8,974 nt of DNA from Nostoc cf. edaphicum LEGE 07299 (GCF_015207245.1 NZ_JADEXF010000080.1:1-8974); one strand, 5' to 3'; shown: positions 1 through 6,257, numbered from the stretch's first letter. Made by a program: numbers and translations. Notes: generated by a model from the sequence alone, not told the origin.

Positions 1-1
1 G

Positions 2-169
2 GGTCAAGAGAAAGGATATTTTCAGTATGGAGGTTCTACTTTAGTTCTGTTGTTCGAGCCTGGAACTATTTGTTTTGATGACGATTTAATTCAACATTCA
101 CTAGAAGGTCTTGAAGTTTACGTTCAGGCTGGTAGTCAAATTGGAAAAAAACCCCAGATCAAAAGTTAA
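2..169 (+). CDS. psd: Phosphatidylserine decarboxylase family protein, 3' end only
   Basis: The window opens inside this gene; 55 C-terminal codons are visible, ending at TAA. The reading frame gives YFQYGGST at residues 6-13 of the fragment, then a hydrophobic strand, FEPGTICFDDDL and a QAGSQIGK tail. GGST matches the G-S-T self-cleavage site of pyruvoyl-dependent phosphatidylserine decarboxylases (Pfam PF02666): known members cut before the Ser, which becomes the pyruvoyl cofactor, so this fragment would be mostly the small alpha subunit. The classical reaction is phosphatidylserine to phosphatidylethanolamine plus CO2 at the membrane. Cyanobacteria generally do not make phosphatidylethanolamine, and relatives in this family decarboxylate free amino acids such as tryptophan, so the substrate is open. 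The stop lies 11 bp before the exporter ATG, which suggests co-transcription. The upstream part is outside the window. Confidence 0.85.
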   Translation, partial: GQEKGYFQYGGSTLVLLFEPGTICFDDDLIQHSLEGLEVYVQAGSQIGKKPQIKS

Positions 170-180
170 GGAATGGGAAA

Positions 181-1470
181 ATGCGAACTTTCCTTTTGAT
201 TTGGTTTGGACAGCTAATTTCTCTGATTGGCTCTGGATTGACTAGCTTTGCACTGGGAGTGTGGCTGTATCAGACTACTGGTTCATCAGTACAATTTTCT
301 TTGATGTATGTATGTGCTGAACTTCCCTATATTATTCTTGCTCCTTTTGGGGGTGCGATCGCCGACCGATGGAATCGACGCTGGCTAATAATTTTAAGTG
401 ATAGTATTTCCGCTGTTTGTACTCTTTCTATTGCTCTATTAATGTGGCAAAATTGGTTACAAATCTGGCATCTTTACTTAGCAGTTGCAGTCAGTTCTGG
501 TTGCAAAGGATTTCAACAACCCGCCTATTATACAACCCCAACTCTTTTTGTTTCTCAAAAACATTTTAGTCGTGCTAATGGCATGATTCAGCTTGCTCAA
601 GGAGCGGGACAATTATTATCTCCTATCTTAGCTGGGATATTGGTAGATATAATTAAAATTTCCGGCGTTATTTTAATTGACTTTATTAGCTTTATTATTG
701 CTCTATTGATCCTGCTGGCAATCCCTTTTCCCAGTGTTTCCAGTTCCCAATATCTTCAACATTCTCAGACTTCACTGTTAGATAATATTGGTGAAGGCTG
801 GAATTATATTAAAGCTCGCCCTGGTTTATTGACGCTGCTGATGTTCTTTTTTATTACTGACTTCACTATTGGTTTAGTACAAGTTTTGATAACTCCAATG
901 GTTTTAAGCTTTGCTAATGCTAAAGTCCTCGGTCAAATTTTTTCCATAGGTGGAAGTGGTTGGTTATTTGGGGCAGTTTTAATGAGTACATGGGGCGGTT
1001 TTAAACGTAAAGTTAATGCAGTTTTATGTTTTGAGTTTATATTAGGTTTATCGATTTTAGTTGCTGGTTTGCAACCTTCAGCAATCTTAATTACTGTTGC
1101 GGCTTTTTTTGCTTTTTTCAGCGTTCCGATTATTATTAGCTCTCATAATTCGATTTGGCAGGTTAAGGTTGACCCGAAAGTTCAAGGTCGGGTTTTTGCC
1201 TTGCGGGGTGCGATCGCCTGGGCTGCTTTTCCCCTTGCTTATCTCTTGGCTGGCCCTTTAGCAGACTATGTATTTCAGCCTTTACTACTTATAGATGGAT
1301 TGCTAGCAAACAGTATTGGACTACTCATTGGTGTTGGCCCAGGACGGGGTATTGGTTTGTTATTTAATTTAGTTGGAATTTTTGTCATGCTGGCAACAAT
1401 TGTCGCTTATAACTATCCCTATATTCGCAAAGTAGAAGACGACTTGCCTGATTTTATAAAACCTGTCTAG
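181..1470 (+). CDS. MFS transporter, drug/siderophore-exporter type (MFS_3/DHA3-like)
   Basis: A 429-residue polytopic inner-membrane protein with about 10-12 hydrophobic segments over its whole length, the normal size for a major facilitator. The clearest signature is motif A in the loop after TM2, GGAIADRWNRR at residues 57-67, matching G-x-x-x-D-R-x-x-R-R. A degenerate copy, AGPLADYV, follows GRVFALRGAIAWAAFPLAY in the C-terminal half, as in the EntS/DHA3-type exporters. Such proteins are proton-driven exporters of drugs or small secreted metabolites; the cargo cannot be read from sequence. The ATG is supported by AAGGA eight bases upstream, overlapping the stop of the decarboxylase gene. 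The tight spacing suggests that the exporter may move a product of that enzyme, which is inference. The gene ends in TAG directly against a transposase relic, and no ordinary terminator is seen. Two HIP1 sites lie inside the gene. Confidence 0.88.
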   Translation: MRTFLLIWFGQLISLIGSGLTSFALGVWLYQTTGSSVQFSLMYVCAELPYIILAPFGGAIADRWNRRWLIILSDSISAVCTLSIALLMWQNWLQIWHLYLAVAVSSGCKGFQQPAYYTTPTLFVSQKHFSRANGMIQLAQGAGQLLSPILAGILVDIIKISGVILIDFISFIIALLILLAIPFPSVSSSQYLQHSQTSLLDNIGEGWNYIKARPGLLTLLMFFFITDFTIGLVQVLITPMVLSFANAKVLGQIFSIGGSGWLFGAVLMSTWGGFKRKVNAVLCFEFILGLSILVAGLQPSAILITVAAFFAFFSVPIIISSHNSIWQVKVDPKVQGRVFALRGAIAWAAFPLAYLLAGPLADYVFQPLLLIDGLLANSIGLLIGVGPGRGIGLLFNLVGIFVMLATIVAYNYPYIRKVEDDLPDFIKPV

Positions 1471-1570
1471 GTAATCATGGATAGCCAAAGCGTTGAAACT
1501 GCAACGATGGTATCAAAACAAGTCGGTTTCGATCCTGGCAAAAAAATTAAGGGACGTAAGCGGCATCTGA
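1471..1570 (+). pseudogene. IS5-family transposase relic (internal fragment)
   Basis: Starting directly after the exporter stop codon, the same frame reads V-I-M-D-S-Q-S-V-E-T and later GFDPGKKIKGRKRHL. The D-S-Q-S-V-x-T and K-x-K-G-R-K-R-H blocks are characteristic of IS5-family DDE transposases, where the Asp of DSQS is thought to be the first catalytic acid. Only about 33 codons remain; the N-terminal part, the remaining catalytic residues and the IS ends are absent. The frame is broken at 1571 by the MITE-like element, inside which it runs to TAA at 1594. The ATG at 1477 is just an internal codon of the parent protein, so this is not a functional gene. The sequence after the MITE (1764-1870) does not visibly continue the transposase. 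Confidence 0.75.
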
Positions 1571-1760
1571 TATCATGTTCGCTTGATTACTTATAAACCC
1601 GAAGAACTCCACCCCGCCAAAGCTACGCTTTGTCTCCCCTCCCCGCTTGCGGGGAGGGGATTAAGGGGAGCCAGCGCGGTCTTGGGGGTTTCCCCCATGA
1701 GCGACTGGCGTGTGGGGTGCAATGACTGTGGAAATCATAACTAATTATGCGAACATGATA
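1571..1760. mobile_element. MITE-like element, 190 bp, with terminal inverted repeats and TGA flanks
   Basis: The left end reads TATCATGTTCGC (1571-1582) and the right end GCGAACATGATA (1749-1760), a perfect 12-bp terminal inverted repeat. Similarity continues imperfectly to about 24 bp, with 4 mismatches inside that stretch. TGA flanks both sides (1568-1570 and 1761-1763), consistent with a 3-bp target duplication; the repeat can also be read one base longer, ending in A/T, which would change the duplication. The element has no coding capacity. Its interior is full of nested inverted repeats: a 12-bp hairpin at 1635-1660, GGGGG-TTT-CCCCC near 1684-1696, and outer pairs CACCCCGCC/GGGGTG and CCAG/CTGG. 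It interrupts an IS5-type transposase relic. The autonomous parent element is not identifiable here. Confidence 0.75.
1635..1660. repeat. GC-rich 12-bp hairpin inside the MITE
   Basis: TCCCCTCCCCGC (1635-1646) and GCGGGGAGGGGA (1649-1660) are exact inverted copies separated by TT. It is the strongest secondary structure between the convergent exporter and DUF2330 genes and could slow transcription from either side, but no T-run follows it, so it is not called a terminator. Confidence 0.7.
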
Positions 1761-1870
1761 TGATGGGGCGACAAAAGAGCTAGGATGCAGCTAGAATAAG
1801 TTCCATCGCCCTAAGAGGTTATGTGAGGAATATTTTTTGAATTAACCTTACTCCCCCCTCGCCACTCTCC

Positions 1871-3247
1871 TTAATATAATCCCAGCCAGGATAAGAAATT
1901 TTCCCACCAAGAATATCTCAGATTACCTACACTCAAGTTCATTTTGTTGCGAATATCTTGGATTTTCCAGTTGGTTAGTTTAGCTAGAGTTTGTGCCTCT
2001 TGTTCAAAACGCTTGGGCAAAGACCGCTTATATTCTCTACCAGCCTGACATTTGAGTTCCCCTTGGAACGGATGTTGCAAAACATAGCGTCCTTGAAAAG
2101 ATTCACTGTTGGCAGTTTGTTGAAATATCAAGTCTTCAGGGAATTTGTCGCGGTTATAGCGAACATGCAATCGAGAGATGAAGACGTTACTTCTAGGAGA
2201 GGGACGACGAAAACTAGGAGGTACTGGCACATTACTTGGAGAATTATCATCTAGCCAAAATACACCTGCTTGCTTGAGTTCTTCTGGAGTTAGGGGTTCA
2301 GCAGAACAAGGATCGCAACTACCCATATCCCAAGCGTATTCTAAAAAACCAACTTTCCTGTCTTCTTTGGTGTAGATAGTTTGAAACATGGATTTGTAGA
2401 ATTCACCAAATTCATCTTTGACAAATAAGGGAATGTTCGCGTCGGAGGGAATTTTTACCGTCCGATAGTTGGTGATTTCTGCTTGTCCTTGGGGCGAGAG
2501 GATATAAACAATTAAATCCTGCTCTGTTGTAGCATTGATCATGCCCAAACGAATTGGCAACATGAATTTAGGTGATTGGTAGGAAATTTGTAGTGGACGG
2601 AGGAACTGGTAGCCAGATTGCTCGAATTTATTCAAGTTGACTTTAGCAACAAAGAATTTCATAGAGGAGCGAATATAAGGCTGAAGTAACTGTTTCGCAC
2701 CTCTGGGGATTTTGTAGCCATTGCGTTTAAGCCAAGTTTCCAGTCCACCAGATTCTTTCGCACTGAGGATCACAATGTCGTATTCACCAACGTTGAAACG
2801 TGCTTCGACTGTCACACCTAAACTAGCATCGCCCCTTGTATTTGCCGCTTCACTTCTCGCTGCTGTTGGTGCTGGTGCTGCTGATAACTCTCTTGGGTAA
2901 ACTGGGGCACAGGGATCTGGGTCAAAATATTCTACCAATCGCGGCGCACTAAAAGCATCTAGCCGCTCGATAATCTTCGGTTCGGTGACGCGAACTTGTT
3001 CTTTTTGCAGCACCGTTGGCACTGGTACTACCATTGCAAAATCTTTGACTTCACCTTGAAAATCATTTGCCATTGTTAGGATAGTGCGATCGCCATCTCG
3101 CGCTATAACCACTTGAGAAGCTTTGTTATACAGTTTTGTATCAGCTTTGGCTACGTAAAATCCACAAAATGCCCAAGCTGCGGGTGCAAAGCACAAAACA
3201 GCTACAATTGCTAACAATAATGGTGTTAAAAGTCGAAAAAACTTCAT
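1871..3247 (-). CDS. DUF2330 domain-containing secreted protein
   Basis: A 458-residue protein with a clear Sec signal peptide: K2/R5 charge, hydrophobic core LLTPLLLAIVAVLCFAPA, and a cleavage site AWA-F after residue 26. The mature N-terminus FCGFYVAKADTKLYNKASQV, followed by VIARDGDRTILTMANDFQG and FAMVVPVP, matches the DUF2330 family (PF10092), whose biochemical role is unknown. Six mature Cys positions (28, 113, 311, 314, 400 and their surroundings, including a C-D-P-C pair at 311-314) suggest disulfides or metal contacts outside the cytoplasm. An Ala/Pro-rich low-complexity stretch at about 122-137 and a Pro-rich one at 341-352 look like linkers. AGAGGT five bases before the ATG is a good ribosome site. 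It follows the RnfD-like gene on the same strand 117 bp away, across a heptad repeat tract, so the two are probably one transcript. Function is not assigned. Confidence 0.85.
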   Translation of the reverse strand: MKFFRLLTPLLLAIVAVLCFAPAAWAFCGFYVAKADTKLYNKASQVVIARDGDRTILTMANDFQGEVKDFAMVVPVPTVLQKEQVRVTEPKIIERLDAFSAPRLVEYFDPDPCAPVYPRELSAAPAPTAARSEAANTRGDASLGVTVEARFNVGEYDIVILSAKESGGLETWLKRNGYKIPRGAKQLLQPYIRSSMKFFVAKVNLNKFEQSGYQFLRPLQISYQSPKFMLPIRLGMINATTEQDLIVYILSPQGQAEITNYRTVKIPSDANIPLFVKDEFGEFYKSMFQTIYTKEDRKVGFLEYAWDMGSCDPCSAEPLTPEELKQAGVFWLDDNSPSNVPVPPSFRRPSPRSNVFISRLHVRYNRDKFPEDLIFQQTANSESFQGRYVLQHPFQGELKCQAGREYKRSLPKRFEQEAQTLAKLTNWKIQDIRNKMNLSVGNLRYSWWENFLSWLGLY

Positions 3248-3265
3248 TTTATACCTCTATTTTTT

Positions 3266-3383
3266 AGTGCTGAGTGCTGAGTGCTGAGTGCTGAGTTAGG
3301 AGTTGGAGTTAAAAGTTGGGAGTTAGGAGTTAAAAGTTGGGAGTTGGGAGTTGGGAGTTAGGAGTTAGGAGTTAGGAGTTAGG
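3266..3383. repeat. Short tandem heptanucleotide repeat tract (STRR type), 17 units
   Basis: Read on the plus strand the tract is four AGTGCTG units (3266-3293), then thirteen AGTTRRR-type units (AGTTAGG, AGTTGGG, AGTTAAA), with one shortened to six bases at 3301-3306. Such degenerate heptads are known short tandemly repeated repetitive sequences of heterocystous cyanobacteria. The tract fills the gap between the DUF2330 and RnfD-like genes and overlaps the last codons of the latter: the stop TAA at 3365-3367 and its final residues T-P-N-S come from repeat units. Slipped-strand copy-number change is expected here. Confidence 0.93.
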
Positions 3384-4261
3384 AGTTCTACCACTGCTTC
3401 CTCATCTTTCTCTTGCCAAGCAAACCTTGGGGCTAACCAGAAAACATCTAGCAAGATGCTCAACGGTGCAAGGGCAAACAGTGCCCAGAAAACTGCTGTG
3501 GAAACAAAGAAATAATTTCGCAGGATAAAAGTTAATCCGGCGATGCAAACTGCCCAAACTATACGCCCAATTCGGGAATTGGGAATCGATCGCGGATCTG
3601 TAATCATAAATAGGGCGAACAGCAGCAAAGATCCACTCATCAATCGATGCCAATAAACATCCCAAGTCCAACCCAGCCAGAAATTGCGAATGGCTTCCAG
3701 CAAAGAGTAAGAACCTAAAAAAGCTGCTGTGGTGTCCCAGCGACCGATGCGCTGCAAAACCATGCCGCCAGTACCGAGAAATAATAGCCCATACCACCAC
3801 TCTTCACCCCATTGTCCCGGCGAAACCCAAGCATCAGGAGTGAGAATCAAAGCAGATATGATGCCAAAATTGGCGGGATTGAAGAAATGCTTATCGCCGA
3901 CTTGGAAGATAAATTTGCTGGCGATCGCAATTACTGCGGCTATTGCCATTGTCGTCCAGTGGTCAGCCCGTAACAGTAAACTGAGTCCCAGTGAGGTAAT
4001 TAAAGCACTACGAAGATTCGGCATTTGTTTTTTGTCATTTGCCATTTGTCCTACCCTACGGGAAGCCGCTGGGGCGTCTATGTTGTTTGCTAATGACCAA
4101 TGACCAGTGACTAATGACAATATCCATTGAGTTGCAACACAAGTGACGATCGCTACCCCAATTAATTCTGGTCGTAGCGTCCAATCTCGTGTACCGATTC
4201 CCAAGACTAGGAACAAGCCCAAAAATAAAATCTGATAATCTCGTATATCTTTTAGTAACAT
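3365..4261 (-). CDS. RnfD/NqrB-like integral membrane protein
   Basis: A 298-residue polytopic protein, counted from ATG at 4261; an in-frame TTG immediately upstream at 4264 is an alternative, and AAGGG lies only three bases before the ATG. About 7-9 hydrophobic segments are visible. The block GDKHFFNPANFGIISALIL (about 122-140) and FALFMITDPRSIP (about 215-227) match the NqrB/RnfD family (PF03116), membrane subunits of ion-pumping NADH:quinone or NADH:ferredoxin oxidoreductases. The S-G-A-T motif that carries covalent FMN in NqrB and RnfD is not visible, and no other rnf/nqr genes are nearby, so a role in a full Rnf complex is not supported. Its only operon partner is the secreted DUF2330 protein. 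Residues about 51-82, between TM2 and TM3, are encoded by repeat DNA, and the C-terminal T-P-N-S plus the stop come from a heptad tract. The family call is fairly sure; the function is unknown. Confidence 0.8.
   Translation of the reverse strand: MLLKDIRDYQILFLGLFLVLGIGTRDWTLRPELIGVAIVTCVATQWILSLVTGHWSLANNIDAPAASRRVGQMANDKKQMPNLRSALITSLGLSLLLRADHWTTMAIAAVIAIASKFIFQVGDKHFFNPANFGIISALILTPDAWVSPGQWGEEWWYGLLFLGTGGMVLQRIGRWDTTAAFLGSYSLLEAIRNFWLGWTWDVYWHRLMSGSLLLFALFMITDPRSIPNSRIGRIVWAVCIAGLTFILRNYFFVSTAVFWALFALAPLSILLDVFWLAPRFAWQEKDEEAVVELLTPNS
4024..4118. repeat. Composite repeat insert inside the RnfD-like coding sequence
   Basis: Three repeat-like blocks stand side by side: TTTGTTTTTTGTCATTTGCC and its continuation to 4050; a GC-rich block CTACCCTACGGGAAGCCGCT then GGGGCGTC (4051-4078), of the kind scattered through Nostoc-type genomes; and four heptads TAATGAC, CAATGAC, CAGTGAC, TAATGAC (4091-4118). 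On the minus strand the region reads open in frame, adding a polar, Asn/Arg/Lys-containing loop between two hydrophobic segments of the membrane protein. The recognition of these blocks as genome-wide repeats rests on memory of related genomes, except for the heptads, which are visible here. Confidence 0.7.
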
Positions 4262-4409
4262 CAACCCTTAATTCAGGGATTCCTCGTAGATTTCTCATCA
4301 ATTTAGACGAGTGCTAGGTAAAATAGCATTGCTGTTACAGATTTTGTTACAAAATAAAGCATTGACATACCAAAGCGATCGCTCTGATGTTTGAACCTCA
4401 AGATAACCA

Positions 4410-4445
4410 AAAAAGGTAGGGATGCGATCGCATCCCTACCTTTTT
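4410..4445 (-). terminator. Perfect 36-bp hairpin terminator after the RTX gene
   Basis: AAAAAGGTAGGGATGCGA and TCGCATCCCTACCTTTTT are exact inverted copies with no unpaired spacer, centred on a HIP1 octamer at 4424-4431. Reading the minus strand, the GC-rich stem is followed by six T residues, giving a Rho-independent terminator 48 bp after the RTX stop codon. It sits in the 5' region of the downstream RnfD-like gene and so insulates it. On the plus strand the T-run also exists, so it could work both ways. Confidence 0.85.
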
Positions 4446-4492
4446 CAAGTTAATTCACCGAAGTATGAAGATATGGAATAAAAGGAAAATAT

Positions 4493-5134
4493 TTATACCA
4501 GCACAACATCTAGATTAACTGAGAACAAAGAAGGCTTGTTCTCAATGGTGGCGAATTGATACCCTGCGAAGAATAAGTTACCATTAGTGCTGTTGTAGCT
4601 GAACTGGTTGTTAGAGCTAGCACCAAATCCAGACTTGGAAATCTGGATTTTGTCACCCTCTCTCCACTCGAAGTCTTTGATGATATCGATACCTTCAAAT
4701 CTGCTATTGAAGACAAACTTATCTGCGCCAGCACCACCTGTGAGTACGTCAGTGCCAAAGCCACCAACGAGAGTGTCACTACCTGCTCCACCACTGAGAA
4801 CATTATTGGCGCTACTACCAACAATCGTATCGTTGCCAGCTGTACCAATTAAATTCTCAATGCTGACTAAAGTATCTGTGAGAGTAGAATTTCCCGGAAA
4901 CCTAACTACACCACTAGAGAGATTGGCATCAATGGGGCCAGAGAAGAAAGCGTAAGATGTGGTGTCAGTTCCAGTACCACCATTAATGATGTCAAAGCCA
5001 AAGCCACCATCTATGAAGTCATCGCCTGCTCTACCAAACAGTTGGTCATCACCATCCAAGCCTCTGAGGATATCGTTGTCACTACTGCCAAAGATAACAT
5101 CATTGCCATTAGTTCCGGAAACATTAATTGCCAT
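4493..5134 (-). CDS. RTX-type calcium-binding repeat protein, small, secreted
   Basis: A 213-residue protein built from RTX nonapeptides (G-G-x-G-x-D-x-U-x, PF00353). Repeats run at about 7-52 (GTNGNDVIFGSSDNDILRG, DGDDQLFGRAGDDFIDGG, FGFDIINGGTGTD) and about 96-143 (GTAGNDTIVGSSANNVLSGG, AGSDTLVGG, FGTDVLTGGAGADKFVF), split by a TDTLVSIENL beta segment. These fold into calcium-bound parallel beta rolls. There is no Sec signal; RTX proteins leave by type I secretion using an uncleaved C-terminal signal, and the tail GYQFATIENKPSLFSVNLDV fits that. The protein has no catalytic or adhesive domain besides the repeats. Low Cys/Lys and high Asp/Gly/Asn are typical. AAGGA nine bases before the ATG supports the start. 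It is transcribed alone, with its own terminator, and no type I exporter gene is nearby. The role, perhaps surface or sheath related, is inference. Confidence 0.88.
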   Translation of the reverse strand: MAINVSGTNGNDVIFGSSDNDILRGLDGDDQLFGRAGDDFIDGGFGFDIINGGTGTDTTSYAFFSGPIDANLSSGVVRFPGNSTLTDTLVSIENLIGTAGNDTIVGSSANNVLSGGAGSDTLVGGFGTDVLTGGAGADKFVFNSRFEGIDIIKDFEWREGDKIQISKSGFGASSNNQFSYNSTNGNLFFAGYQFATIENKPSLFSVNLDVVLV

Positions 5135-5515
5135 GAGAGTTTATCCTTAATCAAGATTAATTGTTAATATTAGGACTTACAATTTTACAAAAAGACAATT
5201 ATGTGAATAAGGCTGTAGTTTTCTTTTGCACCTACTTTTATAACTGCGATATTTCCTGTTGATCTGATAACTAAAAAAATAAGTTTAGTCAGCTAGGCAG
5301 GAATAGATCGTGAGTGGAAACTACATTTCCAACTTGGAAATAGGAACAAGGGGAAACTTACTAACATTAGAAGGAGGGCTAATTCATATAACTGTCCATT
5401 TGTACGGCATGTAAGTTCTAGATATAGAACTGCTAAGTGTGCGAATCACGCTTAACAGCCCCATATTAAGTAATCAGTTTAGTTAGGCAAGATTACGGAA
5501 AAAAGAAAAAACTTT
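5135..5515. other. 381-bp divergent intergenic region
   Basis: This AT-rich region lies between the divergent RTX and deacetylase genes and must hold promoters for both. I could not fix a convincing -35/-10 pair on either strand. A pair of hairpins at 5415-5458 is its only distinct structure. No ORF of note, RNA gene or repeat tract was seen. Confidence 0.6.
5415..5458 (+). promoter_or_regulatory. Two adjacent inverted repeats upstream of the deacetylase gene
   Basis: GTTCTA-GATA-TAGAAC (5415-5430) is a perfect 6-bp inverted repeat with the look of an operator. It is joined directly to a second stem, CTG...TAAGTGTG-CGAAT-CACGCTTA...CAG (5430-5458), with eight pairs including one G-U in RNA, one internal mismatch and three closing pairs. 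They lie 58 bp before the deacetylase ATG. They could be a regulator site or a 5' leader structure; no known riboswitch class was recognised and no T-run follows. Confidence 0.4.
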
Positions 5516-6196
5516 ATGCAGCTAGCTCCCCTCTTCCCAATTTTCTACCGCATTCTCCAGCCGAGTTTTCCCAACTGCCTTTGGAGTGGAAATCCCGGTT
5601 CTAAAACGATCGCACTCACATTCGATGATGGGCCCCATCCGCAATACACACCCGAAGTCTTGGCAGTGTTAGACCGTTACAAGATTACAGCGAGTTTTTT
5701 TTGGTTGGGTGTTTGCGTCAACCGTTCACCAGCCATTGCTAAAGCCGTTAGCGATCGCGGACACTGGATCGGATTGCATGGCTACGATCATCGCTCTTTT
5801 CCCATGCTTTCCCCAAATGACCTGAAGGACAGTTTAGAAAAAACCCAAATTGCCATTTATAAAGCCTGCAACCTGCAACCTGAAGAAGTGCGGGATGTTC
5901 GTCTCCCCAATGGTTTATTTACACCTGCTACTTTAAATTTTTTTTCTCAGTGGAATTACCGCCCAGTAATGTGGAGCGTTGTCCCAGAAGACTGGGTGCG
6001 ACCAGGTGTAAACACTGTGGTACAGCGAATTATGCAGCAGGTCAAAAATGGTTCAATAATTGTTTTGCACGATGGTGCTTGTGGTGGACAAGATGTTGCT
6101 GCCACTATTCAAATTCTCATTCCGCAACTGCTACAACAGGGTTATGAGTTTGTAACTGTTGATACTCTATGGCAGCAAGCTAAGACAAACTATTGA
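5516..6196 (+). CDS. Polysaccharide deacetylase (NodB homology, CE4)
   Basis: A 226-residue protein consisting almost entirely of a NodB/CE4 domain (PF01522). All five catalytic motifs are present in order: TFDDGP at 35-40 (catalytic base and metal Asp), H-G-Y-D-H at 88-92 (the two metal His), RLPNG at 129-133 (R-x-P-x-G, with Leu where Pro is usual), E-D-W at 158-160, and LHDG at 184-187. Family members are metal-dependent hydrolases that remove N-acetyl groups from peptidoglycan, chitin-like chains or exopolysaccharide; the substrate here is not deducible. The first 25 residues are moderately hydrophobic but lack an early positive charge run and a clear cleavage site, so export is uncertain. 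The ribosome site is weak (GGA about 17 bases upstream). The gene is single, with an IS relic 39 bp downstream of its stop. Confidence 0.9.
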   Translation: MQLAPLFPIFYRILQPSFPNCLWSGNPGSKTIALTFDDGPHPQYTPEVLAVLDRYKITASFFWLGVCVNRSPAIAKAVSDRGHWIGLHGYDHRSFPMLSPNDLKDSLEKTQIAIYKACNLQPEEVRDVRLPNGLFTPATLNFFSQWNYRPVMWSVVPEDWVRPGVNTVVQRIMQQVKNGSIIVLHDGACGGQDVAATIQILIPQLLQQGYEFVTVDTLWQQAKTNY

Positions 6197-6235
6197 TTGT
6201 TACACATTTCAAAAATAGGTGAAGTTAATAATTTG

Positions 6236-6257
6236 GGTTCTTCGGTTACTTTTATGG
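6236..6257 (+). repeat. ISL3 left terminal inverted repeat
   Basis: The 22-bp end begins GGTTCTTCGG and runs through ACTTTTATGG. It pairs with 6842-6863 at 20 of 22 positions, the two mismatches lying at the middle GTT/CGG step. It contains the stop codon of the minus-strand transposase relic. Confidence 0.8.

Noticed and set aside
1761..1870. Continuation of the IS5 transposase after the MITE
   Set aside because: Rejoining across the TGA flank gives L-M-G-R-Q-K-S then stop, which does not match the family after the K-R-H block.
1991..2375. Two plus-strand ORFs inside the DUF2330 gene
   Set aside because: Shadow frames opposite a gene with a clear signal peptide and family match.
3266..3383. 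CRISPR-like array of short repeats
   Set aside because: Units are 7 bp, contiguous and have no spacers; this is a tandem heptad tract.
3402..4301. Other-frame ORFs over the RnfD-like gene
   Set aside because: They overlap the frame that carries the conserved NqrB/RnfD blocks and show no domain of their own.
4493..5134. RTX cytotoxin
   Set aside because: No pore-forming, protease or lipase domain and no acylation or activator gene nearby.
4608..5150. Plus-strand ORFs rich in Pro/Ser/Leu opposite the RTX gene
   Set aside because: Their composition is the mirror of Gly/Asp-rich RTX codons; no ribosome site or family resemblance.
5415..5458. Riboswitch
   Set aside because: Two simple stems only, no recognisable ligand-binding core or expression platform.
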